This document shows, piece by piece, positions 8,131 through 17,696 of a stretch of 18,950 nucleotides of DNA; position 1 is the stretch's first letter, and each line of letters begins with the position of its first letter. This DNA comes from Cycloclasticus sp. (GTDB lineage: Bacteria; Pseudomonadota; Gammaproteobacteria; Methylococcales; Cycloclasticaceae): assembly GCA_019090295.1 (NCBI GenBank), contig JAHRWG010000210.1, positions 1 to 18,950 on the forward strand. Direction: 5' to 3'. A program made the position numbers and the translations under genes. The notes under the pieces were generated by a model. The model did no database searches. It saw nothing but the letters and a program-made list of their open reading frames with translations, and was not told where the DNA came from.

Positions 8131-8937
8131 GTGAGAATTGCATGTGGTGTGGAATATGATGGAACGCGGTATCATGGCTGGCAACGACAAGCGAGTACTG
8201 ACTTAACCGTTCAAGAGAAGGTTGAAAAAGCCATTTCTCAGCTAGCCAACCACCCCGTTTCTATTATTTGTGCAGGACGTACTGACGCAGGCGTACATGC
8301 TTTTGAGCAAGTGATTCACTTTGAAACAGACACGCGTAGGAATGAACATGCATGGGTTTTTGGAACCAATGCACATTTGCCAGCTGATATTCGATTAGTG
8401 TGGATAACCGAGGTGGATGACAGCTTCCATGCGAGATACTCTGCAGCGGCTCGCTACTACCGATATGAGATTCTTAATCGCCCTATAAAGTCAGCATTGC
8501 GCAGAGATCATGTCACCACTGTTTTTCACCCGTTAAACGCAGAGCTTATGCAGCAAGGCGCCGATTTTTTAGTTGGTCAACATGACTTCTCTTCTTTTCG
8601 TGCAAGTGGTTGTCAGGCAAAAAGCCCTGTCAAAAAAATGCACTCAATCGTTATTAAACGTAGGGGTGAGCAAATAATCATTGATATAATAGCCAATGCT
8701 TTTTTACACCATATGGTTAGAAATATTGTGGGTACGCTATTGCCAGTTGGACGACTTGAAAAGCCACCAGAGTGGGTTGAAGACGTACTGAAAGCAGCAG
8801 ATAGGCGACAAGCGGGTGTTACGGCAGTCCCCAATGGTCTGTACTTTAAAGGCGTGTACTATCCGAAGAAATTTGGAATAAAAACCATGGATGCTTTTAT
8901 GCCATTGAGTGACATGATTGAAAATAACCCCATTTAA
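8131..8937 (+). CDS. truA: tRNA pseudouridine(38-40) synthase
   Basis: Converts U38, U39 and U40 in the anticodon arm of many tRNAs to pseudouridine. The catalytic Asp is D52 in the diagnostic CAGRTDAGVHA motif; the N-terminal YDGTRYHGWQRQ (about 9-20), the RYYRYEI strand and the C-terminal FLHHMVRNIVGTL motif are all present. The length of 268 residues is normal. The start is GTG with a perfect SD. An ATG at 8127 is out of frame and runs into a stop. Only 10 bp separate it from pdxJ. In Pseudomonas truA heads the separate truA-trpF-accD-folC cluster, so here it marks the junction of two conserved blocks. Confidence 0.97.
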   Translation: MRIACGVEYDGTRYHGWQRQASTDLTVQEKVEKAISQLANHPVSIICAGRTDAGVHAFEQVIHFETDTRRNEHAWVFGTNAHLPADIRLVWITEVDDSFHARYSAAARYYRYEILNRPIKSALRRDHVTTVFHPLNAELMQQGADFLVGQHDFSSFRASGCQAKSPVKKMHSIVIKRRGEQIIIDIIANAFLHHMVRNIVGTLLPVGRLEKPPEWVEDVLKAADRRQAGVTAVPNGLYFKGVYYPKKFGIKTMDAFMPLSDMIENNPI

Positions 8938-8954
8938 TACTAAAGAAGACTAAT

Positions 8955-9578
8955 TTGAGAACACGTGTAAAAATATGCGGCATTACCAATATAGAGGATG
9001 CATTAGCTGCAGTTGATGAAGGAGCAGATGCCCTAGGTTTTGTTTTTTATAAACCGAGTCCACGCTATATTGATATTCAAAAAGCGAAAGATATAATTGA
9101 TAAAATACCTCCATTTATCAGTAAGGTAGCTTTGTTTGTTAATCCAGATAATGATTTTGTAGTTAATGTTATTCAGCAGTTATCAATAGACCTTTTACAA
9201 TTTCATGGGGATGAAAGTGAAGCTTTTTGTCAGTCCTTCAGCCAACCGTATATGAAAGCGATAAGAGTGCAGGAAGAAACAGACATGGACTTGATGGCGA
9301 AACAATATCACTCATCATCAGGGTTATTATTAGATGCCTTTGATAGTTCGCAGTATGGAGGGACAGGGCACTCTTTTGATTGGGCGTTAATGCCTAAAAA
9401 CTTTCCCTTGCCAATTATTTTGGCCGGTGGGTTAAAGGTGGCTAATATTGCTAAAGCCATTAAAACAACTCAACCCTATGCTGTGGATGTTAGCAGTGGG
9501 GTAGAGAAAAGCAAGGGCCTAAAGGACCACTTATTAATACAACAATTTATGCATGAGGTAAAATGCGCCAATGACTAA
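8955..9578 (+). CDS. trpF: Phosphoribosylanthranilate isomerase
   Basis: Isomerises N-(5'-phosphoribosyl)anthranilate to CdRP, the third step in tryptophan synthesis from chorismate. It is a monofunctional TIM barrel of 207 residues, not fused to TrpC as in E. coli. The general base Cys8 lies in VKICGIT and the general acid Asp127 in LLLDAFD. The substrate phosphate region ILAGGLK and the final AVDVSSGVE motif are present. The start is TTG (weak AAGAAG upstream), chosen because the family's N-terminus begins just before VKICGIT and no ATG or GTG is available there. Its 3' end overlaps trpB by 8 nt, so the two are translationally linked. TrpE, TrpG, TrpD and TrpC are not in the window. Confidence 0.96.
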   Translation: MRTRVKICGITNIEDALAAVDEGADALGFVFYKPSPRYIDIQKAKDIIDKIPPFISKVALFVNPDNDFVVNVIQQLSIDLLQFHGDESEAFCQSFSQPYMKAIRVQEETDMDLMAKQYHSSSGLLLDAFDSSQYGGTGHSFDWALMPKNFPLPIILAGGLKVANIAKAIKTTQPYAVDVSSGVEKSKGLKDHLLIQQFMHEVKCAND

Positions 9579-10788
9579 ACAATCTAACATCGAGGGTTAC
9601 GATTTACCCGACGAGCATGGCCACTTTGGACCGTATGGCGGCCTTTTTGTTGCTGAAACCCTAATGGAGTCCATTGAGGAACTCAATGAGGCTTATGCCA
9701 AGTACATGAAAGACCCAGAGTTTTTAGCCGAACTTGATGCAGACTTACATGATTACGTTGGTAGGCCATCACCTATTTACCATGCCGAGCGACTCAGTAG
9801 AGAAACCGGTGGTGCGCAAATTCACCTTAAACGTGAAGATTTAAACCATACAGGCGCACATAAAATTAACAACACTATTGGCCAAGCCTTGTTAGCAAAA
9901 CGCATGGGTAAAACGCGGATTATTGCAGAAACTGGTGCTGGTCAACATGGTGTCGCTACGGCAACTGTGGCGGCTCGTTTAGGGCTAGAGTGTGTAGTTT
10001 ATATGGGGGCTGAAGATATTCAGCGCCAGTCACCCAATGTTTATCGAATGAAGTTATTGGGTGCTAAAGTTGTTGCCGTAACATCAGGTTCGAAAACCTT
10101 GAAAGATGCCTTAAACGAGGCGTTAAGGGACTGGGTCACTAATATCGACAACACGTATTATATTATTGGTACCGTTGCAGGCCCACACCCATATCCTGCC
10201 ATGGTCAGAGATTTTCAAACAATTATTGGTCGTGAGTCACGTACGCAAATGCTTGAAAAAACAGGGGCGCTACCTGATGCGCTGGTTGCCTGCGTTGGTG
10301 GGGGCTCTAATGCAATTGGCCTTTTTCACCCTTTTATAGAAGATAACACTGTGTCAATCTACGGGGTTGAAGCGGCCGGCTTAGGTATTGAAACAGGACA
10401 TCACTCGGCACCTTTATGCGAGGGAAAGGCCGGAGTTTTACACGGGAATAGAACCTATTTAATGGCTGATGAAAATGGTGAAATCATTGAAACACACTCT
10501 ATTTCAGCTGGGTTAGATTACCCTGGGGTAGGCCCAGAACATGCTTGGTTAAAGGACATAGGCCGAGCTGAATATGTTGGTATTAAAGACGATGAGGCGC
10601 TGGCTGCCTTTCATGCATTAACACGTGTCGAAGGTATTATCCCAGCACTTGAGTCTAGCCATGCAGTGGCTTACGCAATAAAGCTTGCAAAAACGATGAG
10701 CCCTGAAGAATCCATTTTAGTGTGCTTGTCTGGACGGGGAGATAAAGATATTTTTACGATTGCGAAATTAGAGGGGATTGAACTGTGA
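9571..10788 (+). CDS. trpB: Tryptophan synthase beta chain
   Basis: PLP enzyme joining indole to serine in the alpha2-beta2 tryptophan synthase complex. The 405-residue protein has the PLP lysine K98 in GAHKINN, the catalytic Glu120 in AETGAGQHG and the PLP-phosphate loop GGGSN at 243-247. The C-terminal region includes ESSHAVAYA and CLSGRGDKD. The sequence is the standard TrpB1 type that partners TrpA, not TrpB2. It starts within the last codons of trpF (ATGACTAA overlap), and trpA starts within its stop, an arrangement that helps to make the two subunits in equal amounts. In Pseudomonas trpBA is moved elsewhere under TrpI; here it remains beside trpF, and no trpI-like gene is adjacent. Confidence 0.98.
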   Translation: MTKQSNIEGYDLPDEHGHFGPYGGLFVAETLMESIEELNEAYAKYMKDPEFLAELDADLHDYVGRPSPIYHAERLSRETGGAQIHLKREDLNHTGAHKINNTIGQALLAKRMGKTRIIAETGAGQHGVATATVAARLGLECVVYMGAEDIQRQSPNVYRMKLLGAKVVAVTSGSKTLKDALNEALRDWVTNIDNTYYIIGTVAGPHPYPAMVRDFQTIIGRESRTQMLEKTGALPDALVACVGGGSNAIGLFHPFIEDNTVSIYGVEAAGLGIETGHHSAPLCEGKAGVLHGNRTYLMADENGEIIETHSISAGLDYPGVGPEHAWLKDIGRAEYVGIKDDEALAAFHALTRVEGIIPALESSHAVAYAIKLAKTMSPEESILVCLSGRGDKDIFTIAKLEGIEL

Positions 10789-11600
10789 GTCGCCTAGATA
10801 ATTGTTTTAAAGCACTAAAAGAAACCCAGCAGAAAGCACTAGTCCCCTTTATAACCGCCGGTGACCCAAATGCCGATTTCACCCTTAACTGCATGCATAA
10901 CATGGTTAAAGCTGGGGCAAGTATCATTGAATTAGGTGTCCCTTTTTCAGACCCTATGGCCGATGGCCCTGTTATTCAAAAAGCCAGTGAGCGGGCACTC
11001 GCTGCAGGAATGTCCTTAAAAGGGGTGTTAGATATAGTCGCGCGTTTTAGACAGACCGACCAGCTCACACCGGTAGTGCTTATGGGGTATTTAAACCCTA
11101 TAGAATTTATGGGTTATGAGGCATTTGCTAAAAAAGCGGCTGACGTTGGTGTGGATGGAGTCTTAACCGTTGATATTCCTCCTGAAGAAAGTGCAGAATT
11201 GATATCGGCTTATGACACATACGGTATTGTTCCGATATTTCTGTTGGCACCCACTAGCCATGAAAAGCGGATTAAGAAAGTGGCTGCACTTGCAAAAGGG
11301 TATATTTACTACGTTTCATTAAAAGGCGTGACTGGTGCTGCCTCCTTAGAGTTGGACAGTGTTACGGATAAAGTAAAAGAAATAAAACAATTCACTGATT
11401 TACCATTGGCCATTGGTTTTGGTGTAAAAAATGCCGAGATTGCTGCCAATATTGCTAAAATAAGCGATGCTGTCGTCGTCGGTAGTGCATTAATCAATTG
11501 CATTAGTGACGCTAATGGTGATGAAAATCAGGCGCAAACGGGTATATCTAAGCTACTTAGTGATATGCGTGTGGCGATGGATGCAGTAACAAAAACTTAA
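10785..11600 (+). CDS. trpA: Tryptophan synthase alpha chain
   Basis: Cleaves indole-3-glycerol phosphate to indole, which is channelled to TrpB. The 271-residue TIM barrel has both catalytic acids: E49 in [11 protein letters not shown] and D60 in MADGP. The phosphate-binding loops are visible as [10 protein letters not shown] and IGFGVKN, with VVGSALI near the end. The start is GTG within the GTGA overlap with the trpB stop, a typical coupled start. accD follows after 14 bp. The trpB-trpA-accD-folC order is also known from other proteobacteria, so this looks ancestral rather than acquired. Confidence 0.98.
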   Translation: MSRLDNCFKALKETQQKALVPFITAGDPNADFTLNCMHNMVKAGASIIELGVPFSDPMADGPVIQKASERALAAGMSLKGVLDIVARFRQTDQLTPVVLMGYLNPIEFMGYEAFAKKAADVGVDGVLTVDIPPEESAELISAYDTYGIVPIFLLAPTSHEKRIKKVAALAKGYIYYVSLKGVTGAASLELDSVTDKVKEIKQFTDLPLAIGFGVKNAEIAANIAKISDAVVVGSALINCISDANGDENQAQTGISKLLSDMRVAMDAVTKT

Positions 11601-11614
11601 CAAGTAGGTGATTT

Positions 11615-12532
11615 ATGAGCTGGTTTGAAAAATTAATTCCATCGGGTATAAAACTTAAAGGCCAAACCAAAGGCTCCGTTCCTGAGGGCTTATGGTGTAA
11701 GTGTGAAAGTTGTCAAAGTGTTCTTTACCGAAGCGACTTAGAAAGCAATATGTATGTGTGCCCTAAGTGTGACTTTCACCAGCGATTAACTGGGCGTTTA
11801 CGCTTAGAACTGTTTTTAGATAAAGAAGACCGTGAAGAAATAGCCGGTCACTTAACCGCACTCGATCCGCTTAAGTTTAAAGACAGTAAAAAATATAAAG
11901 ACCGCCATGCCGCTGCGGTAAAAGCAACGGGTGAAAGCGATGCTCTAATCGTTATGAAAGGTCGTTTGCTCAACACCGAATTGGTCGTCGCTGCATTTGA
12001 CTTCTCTTTTATGGGTGGTTCTATGGGCTCAGTCGTAGGGGAAAGATTCGTTCGAGCAGTTAATAAAGCGATGGAACTAAATATTCCACTGGTGTGTTTT
12101 TCATCAAGTGGGGGTGCTCGTATGCAAGAGTCACTATTTTCTTTATTTCAAATGGCTAAAACCAGTGCGGCACTTGCCAAACTATCAGCTAAGAAAATTC
12201 CATTTATTTCAGTACTAACAGACCCAACAATGGGCGGAGTATCAGCCAGTTTGGCCATGCTGGGTGATGTTCACATTGCTGAGCCAAATGCATTGGTTGG
12301 CTTTGCAGGGCAACGAGTTATTGAGCAAACAGTCAGTGAAAAACTACCGGAAGGCTTTCAACGTAGTGAATTTTTACTGGAGCATGGCGCAATAGACATG
12401 ATCGTGGATCGCAGAGAAATGCGAGCAACCATTTCAGACCTTTTATCATTGCTTTACACAAAAGAAACTGTAGCGTCAGTTGTATTGGATCATGCTGATG
12501 TGCCTGTAGCAGACGTTATATCGGAGGCTTAG
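11615..12532 (+). CDS. accD: Acetyl-CoA carboxylase carboxyltransferase subunit beta
   Basis: Beta subunit of the carboxyltransferase that, with AccA, moves the carboxyl group from biotin-BCCP to acetyl-CoA to give malonyl-CoA for fatty-acid synthesis. The 305 residues match E. coli (304). An N-terminal four-Cys zinc ribbon is formed by C30, C33, C49 and C52 (CESC and CPKC); this module also binds nucleic acid and is linked to autoregulation in E. coli. The crotonase-like carboxyltransferase core follows, with [21 protein letters not shown] and [11 protein letters not shown]. The start ATG has TAGGTG at 11605-11610. folC begins 8 bp later, the standard accD-folC pairing. Confidence 0.98.
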   Translation: MSWFEKLIPSGIKLKGQTKGSVPEGLWCKCESCQSVLYRSDLESNMYVCPKCDFHQRLTGRLRLELFLDKEDREEIAGHLTALDPLKFKDSKKYKDRHAAAVKATGESDALIVMKGRLLNTELVVAAFDFSFMGGSMGSVVGERFVRAVNKAMELNIPLVCFSSSGGARMQESLFSLFQMAKTSAALAKLSAKKIPFISVLTDPTMGGVSASLAMLGDVHIAEPNALVGFAGQRVIEQTVSEKLPEGFQRSEFLLEHGAIDMIVDRREMRATISDLLSLLYTKETVASVVLDHADVPVADVISEA

Positions 12533-12540
12533 TTTAACCC

Positions 12541-13809
12541 TTGTGCCTGTCTGAAACATCGTCTCTTGAAGACTGGTTAACCTGGCAAGAACAGCTTCAT
12601 GTAAAGGAAATTGACCTTGGTCTGCAGCGTGTTTCCAAGGTGTATAAGCAGTTAGCAGGTGAATACCTTAAACAGCCTTATACTATTACCGTCGCTGGAA
12701 CAAATGGCAAAGGTTCTTGTGTTGCTCTTTTAGAAAGTATTTTAATGTGTGCAGGATATCGTGTTGGTGTTTACAGCACCCCACACCTGCAACATTATAA
12801 TGAACGTATTAGGCTCAACGGTGAGCCGGTCGAAGACCCTGTACTGACAGCATCATTTCAGCGTATTAATCAATCACGTCTTGATACCAGCTTAAGTTAC
12901 TTTGAGTTTGGCACACTGGCTGCTCTTGATATTTTTAACCACGCCTCCGTTGATATACAAATACTAGAAGTTGGGCTGGGAGGGCGGCTTGATGCCGTTA
13001 ATATCATTGATGCCAATGCAGCACTGATCACCAGCATAGATATCGACCATGTGGATTGGCTAGGGGCGGATAAATCAACCATTGCTTTAGAAAAAGCTGG
13101 CGTATTCAGGCCCCAGCAAAAAGCCGTGTGTGGTGATGCTTCAGTTCCAGATAGCTTGCGTGAATTTGCGTTGACCCTAGGCACTGATTTATTGCTAGCG
13201 GGCATAGATTATAGTGTTGATATTCAGGCTAAACACTGGTGTTTAGAGCCTCAAAATCAGCGATCAACCCGTTATAGTTTGCCCTCTCTGGCGGGTGATC
13301 ATCAAATTCAAAATGCAGCAGCGGTTATTACTCTTTTAAACCATGTAAGTGGCGATATAACGGTTAACGAACAACAGATTGAAACGGGCCTTAAACAGAC
13401 CTCACTGCCTGGGCGTTTACAAAAAATAGCCACAAACCCCAGTATTTACCTTGATGTTGCCCATAATGCCGAATCGGCGACCGCCCTAGCTCAATTCATT
13501 GAAAAAACAGATAACCAAGGCCAAGTGTATGCTGTTTTTTCAATACTGGCTGATAAGGATATGGCAGCCGTTATTTCACCCTTTAAAAAAATTGTTAATC
13601 ACTGGTCTCTTGCTCCTTTAAATATCCCTAGGAGCCAATCTATCAGTGCTATTGAAACAGCATTTACACAGCAAGGTATTGAAACGTACTCGACGCATGG
13701 CTCAATATCTCAGGCATTTGACTATGCAAAAAAACAAGCCAGTAAAGATGATCTGGTGATTGTTTTTGGCTCTTTTTATGTAGTCGCAGCCTGTTTAGAC
13801 ACGGTATAA
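12541..13809 (+). CDS. folC: Bifunctional dihydrofolate / folylpolyglutamate synthase
   Basis: Mur-ligase-fold ATPase that adds glutamate to dihydropteroate and then extends the polyglutamate tail of folates. The 422 residues match the family. The N-terminal SLEDWLTWQEQLH and IDLGLQRV segment is followed by the P-loop GTNGKGS at 53-59. Further motifs are STPHLQHYNERIR, YFEFGTLAALDIF, EVGLGGRLDAVN, SIDIDHVDWLG with the carbamylated-Lys region EKAGVFR, and LDVAHNAES in the C-terminal domain. The start is TTG, the only usable initiator because a stop codon lies two codons upstream in frame. The nearest SD, GGAGG at 12523-12527, is 13 nt away, longer than ideal, so expression may be low or coupled to accD. 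Confidence 0.96.
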   Translation: MCLSETSSLEDWLTWQEQLHVKEIDLGLQRVSKVYKQLAGEYLKQPYTITVAGTNGKGSCVALLESILMCAGYRVGVYSTPHLQHYNERIRLNGEPVEDPVLTASFQRINQSRLDTSLSYFEFGTLAALDIFNHASVDIQILEVGLGGRLDAVNIIDANAALITSIDIDHVDWLGADKSTIALEKAGVFRPQQKAVCGDASVPDSLREFALTLGTDLLLAGIDYSVDIQAKHWCLEPQNQRSTRYSLPSLAGDHQIQNAAAVITLLNHVSGDITVNEQQIETGLKQTSLPGRLQKIATNPSIYLDVAHNAESATALAQFIEKTDNQGQVYAVFSILADKDMAAVISPFKKIVNHWSLAPLNIPRSQSISAIETAFTQQGIETYSTHGSISQAFDYAKKQASKDDLVIVFGSFYVVAACLDTV

Positions 13810-13854
13810 TATTGCACGTATCATTTTTTAAATGACTGGTTTACTTTGACTCTT

Positions 13855-14373
13855 ATGGAACAAACTCTGAAGCAGCGTTTAATAGGCGCGACCATTCTTA
13901 TTTCACTGGCGGTTATATTCTTACCAATGTTGATTGGCCATAAGCCGTCCGAGGTGGACCCAGTTTATATTGAAATCCCTAAGCCTCCCGAAGACTTACA
14001 GTCTAATATTAAAGTATTAGATGAAATTGAATCCGAGCCAGTTGCAATGGTTTCTATTTCGAAATCAGGCGAGGAGTCTACGCAGTTAATACCGTCTATT
14101 CCTCCTGCTAAAAAAACTAAACCTGTTGAAGGCTTAAATGCATGGGTCGTTCAAGTTGGAAGTTTTTCAGCTGAGGCAAATGCAAACGCGCTAACCGAAA
14201 AATTAAAGCAGGCTGGTTTTACTGCCTATGTTGAGCAAATAGACGGTGCGAAGAAAAGCATTTACCGTGTGAAAGTTGGCCCTGAATTAAGTAGAAAAAA
14301 AGCAGATGCACTACAAGCTGTTTTATTAAAGGAACAAAAATTACCTAAGTCAATCGTTGTTCAATACCCATAA
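13855..14373 (+). CDS. dedD: SPOR-domain membrane protein (DedD-like)
   Basis: Bitopic inner-membrane protein of 172 residues. A short cytoplasmic N-terminus (MEQTLKQR) precedes one transmembrane helix at about 9-28. A Pro/Lys-rich periplasmic linker then leads to a C-terminal SPOR domain at about 95-172, with WVVQVGSFSAEANANALTEKL and YRVKVGPEL-type strands. SPOR domains bind denuded peptidoglycan at the division septum, and DedD aids cell division in E. coli. The ATG at 13855 is preferred over an in-frame TTG at 13846 because it places the basic stretch just before the helix as in relatives; neither has a clear SD. The position between folC and cvpA is the conserved one for dedD. Its stop overlaps the cvpA start by one base. 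Confidence 0.88.
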   Translation: MEQTLKQRLIGATILISLAVIFLPMLIGHKPSEVDPVYIEIPKPPEDLQSNIKVLDEIESEPVAMVSISKSGEESTQLIPSIPPAKKTKPVEGLNAWVVQVGSFSAEANANALTEKLKQAGFTAYVEQIDGAKKSIYRVKVGPELSRKKADALQAVLLKEQKLPKSIVVQYP

Positions 14374-14891
14374 TGGATCCGCTAATGTCCAACTTAAATC
14401 AGCTTATTTGGGTCGACTACGTTATTCTTATCCTGATTTTTATATCCGCCATTATTGGCTTGTTTCGAGGCCTTGTGAAAGAAGCCTTTTCACTGGCTAC
14501 CTGGATTGTTTCAATCGGTATTGCACTTAAATTTAGTCAAGAGTTCTCTGTGTTCTTAGTGGACTACATTGAATTGCCATCGGTTAGAATTGGCAGTGCT
14601 TTTATACTTCTATTACTCGTTTCATTAATGCTTGGCAGTATGCTGAGCTACCTTATTAGCCAGCTGGTTGATAAGACAGGCTTGTCTGGAAGTGACCGCT
14701 TTGCTGGTTTCTTATTTGGCATAGCCCGTGGCATGGTGGTCGTGGCTGTATTAGTGCTGCTAGCTGGCTTAACCCCCTTACCACAAGACCCATGGTGGAA
14801 TGACTCATTACTTATTAGTCCATTCCAGTCATTATCGGTCTGGTTAAGGGAGCTGATACCCACGGGTATCACAGACTATTTTTCGTATTAA
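14373..14891 (+). CDS. cvpA: CvpA family inner-membrane protein
   Basis: Four-helix inner-membrane protein of 172 residues, named for its requirement in colicin V production in E. coli; its basic cellular role is not settled. Hydrophobic segments are visible at about 12-31, 37-55, 66-92 and 109-129. They are separated by the family motif GLFRGLVKEAF and the later SDRFAGFLFGIARG, which together identify CvpA. The first ATG overlaps the dedD stop by one base (TAATG), favouring termination-reinitiation; an ATG at 14385 is a possible alternative. It directly precedes purF, as in nearly all gammaproteobacteria. No PurR-like operator was seen before it. Confidence 0.93.
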   Translation: MDPLMSNLNQLIWVDYVILILIFISAIIGLFRGLVKEAFSLATWIVSIGIALKFSQEFSVFLVDYIELPSVRIGSAFILLLLVSLMLGSMLSYLISQLVDKTGLSGSDRFAGFLFGIARGMVVVAVLVLLAGLTPLPQDPWWNDSLLISPFQSLSVWLRELIPTGITDYFSY

Positions 14892-14913
14892 ACATTAAAA
14901 GGGTAAATTAGGT

Positions 14914-16419
14914 ATGTGTGGAATTGCAGGCGTTGTTGCCCATCAAAATGTAAATCAGGAGCTTTACGAAGCCTTAACTGTTCTTCAACACCGTGGGCAA
15001 GATGCGGCTGGAATTGTTACCTGTGAAGGTAGTCAGCTGCATTTGCGTAAAGCCAATGGCTTAGTTAACGATGTTTTTAGAACCAGTGATATGCTTGAAC
15101 TGAAAGGAACGATGGGTATTGCTCATGTTCGCTACCCCACGGCAGGGTGTTCTAGTTCAGCAGAGGCGCAACCTTTTTATGTTAACTCACCCTATGGTAT
15201 TAGCTTGGCCCATAACGGTAACCTAACCAATGCAGCTGAGCTAAAAGAAGAGCTTTTTATCCAAGATCAGCGACATATTAATACTAATTCTGATTCTGAG
15301 ATTCTACTCAATGTCTTCGCACATGAACTTCAAAACCTAGGCAAGCTTAAACTTAACGAAGAAGACGTCTTTAATGCAGTTGCTGGCGTTCATAAGCGTT
15401 GTGAAGGCGCTTATGCCGTTGTTGTTATGATCACAGGGTTCGGCATTGTGGGCTTTCGGGATCCAAATGGTATTCGCCCAATTTGCTTTGGTCAGCGTGA
15501 AACAGACCTAGGTAATGAATATATGATCTCGTCTGAATCGGTCGCCATGGATACTCAAGGGTTTAAACTAACCCGTGATATTGCGCCTGGAGAAGCTGTT
15601 TTTATTAAAAAAGGTGGCGTTATTCACACCAAACAGTGTGCCGATAACCCACGCCTCACCCCATGTATTTTTGAATACGTGTATCTTGCACGTCCAGACT
15701 CTATTATTGACAATGTGTCCGTCTACAAATCACGTTTACGCATGGGCGAAAAATTAGCAGAAAAAATACAAAAAATACGACCTGACCATGATATTGATGT
15801 CGTCATCCCCATTCCGGATACTAGTCGAACATCGGCTTTACAACTGGCCAATGTGTTAGATGTTAAATACCGTGAAGGGTTTATGAAAAATAGGTACATT
15901 GGCAGAACGTTTATTATGCCGGGCCAACAAGAGCGGAAAAAATCGGTAAGGCGAAAGCTAAATGCCATTGATCTAGAGTTTAAAGGTAAAAATGTTTTAT
16001 TGGTCGATGATTCCATCGTAAGAGGCACAACATCTGGTCAGATAATAAAACTAGCCAGAGAAGCGGGTGCTAATAAAGTTTACTTTGCGTCGGCAGCGCC
16101 TCCAGTTCGTTACCCAAATGTTTATGGCATTGATATGCCAGCGGTAGAAGAATTGGTAGCCCATGATCGGACCATCGAAGAAGTGCAACAAGCAATCGGT
16201 GCGGATTGGCTCATCTATCAAGATATTGAAGATTTATTTGAATCCGTCAAAAAACGTAACGCTGACATGGTTGATTTTGATGCAGCTTGTTTTAACCAAA
16301 AATATGTCACCGGCACAGTGAGCGATGAATACTTGATGAAACAAGGCTTAAACCGATCAGATAATCAAAAAGCAGATAAGGATTTAAATTCAACCGCCAT
16401 TGGATTACATAATAACTAG
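14914..16419 (+). CDS. purF: Amidophosphoribosyltransferase
   Basis: Committed step of purine synthesis: PRPP plus glutamine gives 5-phosphoribosylamine. After Met removal the N-terminal nucleophile is Cys2 (MCGIAGVV), and the class-II glutaminase domain has [18 protein letters not shown] and LAHNGNLTN. The C-terminal type I PRT domain has the PRPP loop [11 protein letters not shown] at 364-374. The length is 501 residues against 505 in E. coli, and the sequence is of the E. coli type, without the processed propeptide and FeS-cluster cysteines of the Bacillus type. AAAAGGG at 14897-14903 is a plausible SD. It follows cvpA by 22 bp and precedes metZ, as in Pseudomonas. Confidence 0.98.
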   Translation: MCGIAGVVAHQNVNQELYEALTVLQHRGQDAAGIVTCEGSQLHLRKANGLVNDVFRTSDMLELKGTMGIAHVRYPTAGCSSSAEAQPFYVNSPYGISLAHNGNLTNAAELKEELFIQDQRHINTNSDSEILLNVFAHELQNLGKLKLNEEDVFNAVAGVHKRCEGAYAVVVMITGFGIVGFRDPNGIRPICFGQRETDLGNEYMISSESVAMDTQGFKLTRDIAPGEAVFIKKGGVIHTKQCADNPRLTPCIFEYVYLARPDSIIDNVSVYKSRLRMGEKLAEKIQKIRPDHDIDVVIPIPDTSRTSALQLANVLDVKYREGFMKNRYIGRTFIMPGQQERKKSVRRKLNAIDLEFKGKNVLLVDDSIVRGTTSGQIIKLAREAGANKVYFASAAPPVRYPNVYGIDMPAVEELVAHDRTIEEVQQAIGADWLIYQDIEDLFESVKKRNADMVDFDAACFNQKYVTGTVSDEYLMKQGLNRSDNQKADKDLNSTAIGLHNN

Positions 16420-16432
16420 CGACTATAAAACT

Positions 16433-17623
16433 ATGTCAAATCAAGATTGGAGCAATTACTCAATAGAAACGCAGGGTGTTCGTGCGGGGCAACATAGAAC
16501 CCCAGAAGCAGAACACAGTGATGCTATTTTCCCAACGTCAAGTTACGTATTTGGCAGTGCGGAAGAAGCAGCCAATCGTTTCTCTGGTAAAACACCGGGT
16601 AATATTTATTCACGTTTTACTAATCCAACCGTGCGCGCTTTTGAACAGCGTTTAGCCATTATGGAAGGGGCTGAGCGAGCCATGGCTACCTCATCTGGCA
16701 TGGCGGCCATCAATTGCGTATGCATGGGTTTGTTACGTGCTGGTGATCATGTGGTGTGTTCACAAAGCGTGTTTGGTAATACTGCGTTAATGTTTAAAAA
16801 CATCATGGGCAAGTTTGATGTAACCACCAGTTTCGTCGCCCTAGATGATATGCAGCAATGGCAGCAAGCACTGCAGCCCAACACCCGGTTTCTATTTGTA
16901 GAGACCCCATCGAACCCCTTGGGTACTTTGGTAGATATCCGTCAACTGGCCGACTTAGCGCATGCCAATGGCAGCTTATTAATTGTCGATAATGTCTATT
17001 GCACCCCAGCTTTGCAAAAGCCCTTAAGCCTCGGTGCCGACCTAGTGGTGCACTCAGCCACTAAATATCTCGATGGGCAAGGCCGCTGTATTGGCGGAGC
17101 GGTTGTCGGCAACGATGAACTGATCGAAAAAGAAATTTACCCCATTTTAAGAACGTGTGGCCCAACCATGAGCCCCTTTAATGCTTGGGTGTTTCATAAA
17201 GGTCTAGAAACCTTATCGCTAAGAATGGAAAAACATTGTCAAAATGCACTGGATGTTGCGCAATGGTTAGAGCAACAGCCAATGGTTGATAAGGTGTATT
17301 ACACCGGTTTAAGCAGTCACCCACAGCATGAGCTGGCTAAAAAGCAGCAAACGGGCTTCGGTGGTATTGTTAGCTTTGATGTTAAAGGTGGGCAAGCCAA
17401 TGCATGGAAAGTGATTGATGCCACGCAAATGATTTCTATTACCGCCAACCTTGGCGATGTTAAGTCGATGATCACCCACCCATCCACCACCACGCATGGG
17501 CGTTTAACCGAAGAAGAACGCAGCAAAGCGGGTATTAGTGACGCTTTATTACGCTTAGGCGTTGGCTTAGAAAATGCTGAAGATATAAAGGCTGATTTAG
17601 CACGGGGTTTAGCCGCTCTTTAG
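16433..17623 (+). CDS. metZ: O-succinylhomoserine sulfhydrylase
   Basis: PLP-dependent Cys/Met-metabolism enzyme that makes homocysteine directly from O-succinylhomoserine and sulfide, bypassing cystathionine. From ATG 16433 it has 396 residues. The PLP lysine is K211 in [12 protein letters not shown]. Other family features are TRVRAG-like [10 protein letters not shown] at the N-terminus, [39 protein letters not shown] and [24 protein letters not shown]. Similarity to Pseudomonas MetZ, including its final [10 protein letters not shown], and the purF-metZ order both support MetZ over MetB or MetY. A TTG at 16400 in frame would overlap purF by 20 nt and add 11 residues; no SD decides between them. 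A strong terminator ends the unit. Confidence 0.93.
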   Translation: MSNQDWSNYSIETQGVRAGQHRTPEAEHSDAIFPTSSYVFGSAEEAANRFSGKTPGNIYSRFTNPTVRAFEQRLAIMEGAERAMATSSGMAAINCVCMGLLRAGDHVVCSQSVFGNTALMFKNIMGKFDVTTSFVALDDMQQWQQALQPNTRFLFVETPSNPLGTLVDIRQLADLAHANGSLLIVDNVYCTPALQKPLSLGADLVVHSATKYLDGQGRCIGGAVVGNDELIEKEIYPILRTCGPTMSPFNAWVFHKGLETLSLRMEKHCQNALDVAQWLEQQPMVDKVYYTGLSSHPQHELAKKQQTGFGGIVSFDVKGGQANAWKVIDATQMISITANLGDVKSMITHPSTTTHGRLTEEERSKAGISDALLRLGVGLENAEDIKADLARGLAAL

Positions 17624-17644
17624 GCCCTTAGCCGTATTTATTCA

Positions 17645-17681
17645 ACTCACCGTATGACACGATAAGCGTCATACGGTGAGT
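17645..17681 (+). terminator. Strong intrinsic terminator between metZ and the convergent trhP
   Basis: A perfect 14-bp stem (17645-17658 with 17668-17681) encloses a 9-nt loop and is followed on the plus strand by GTTTTA. It sits 22 bp after the metZ stop and 16 bp before the stop of the convergent gene, so it can end the long plus-strand unit. It may also serve the minus strand, although the T-tract there is weaker. Confidence 0.85.
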
Positions 17682-17696
17682 GTTTTATGGCTTAAC

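Noticed and set aside
12897..13205. Open frame of about 100 codons on the minus strand inside folC
   Set aside because: Opposes the intact FolC central region; composition is that of a shadow, with no motif and no SD.
15723..16028. Open frame of about 100 codons on the minus strand inside purF
   Set aside because: Shadow frame opposite the PurF PRT domain, which is intact on the plus strand.
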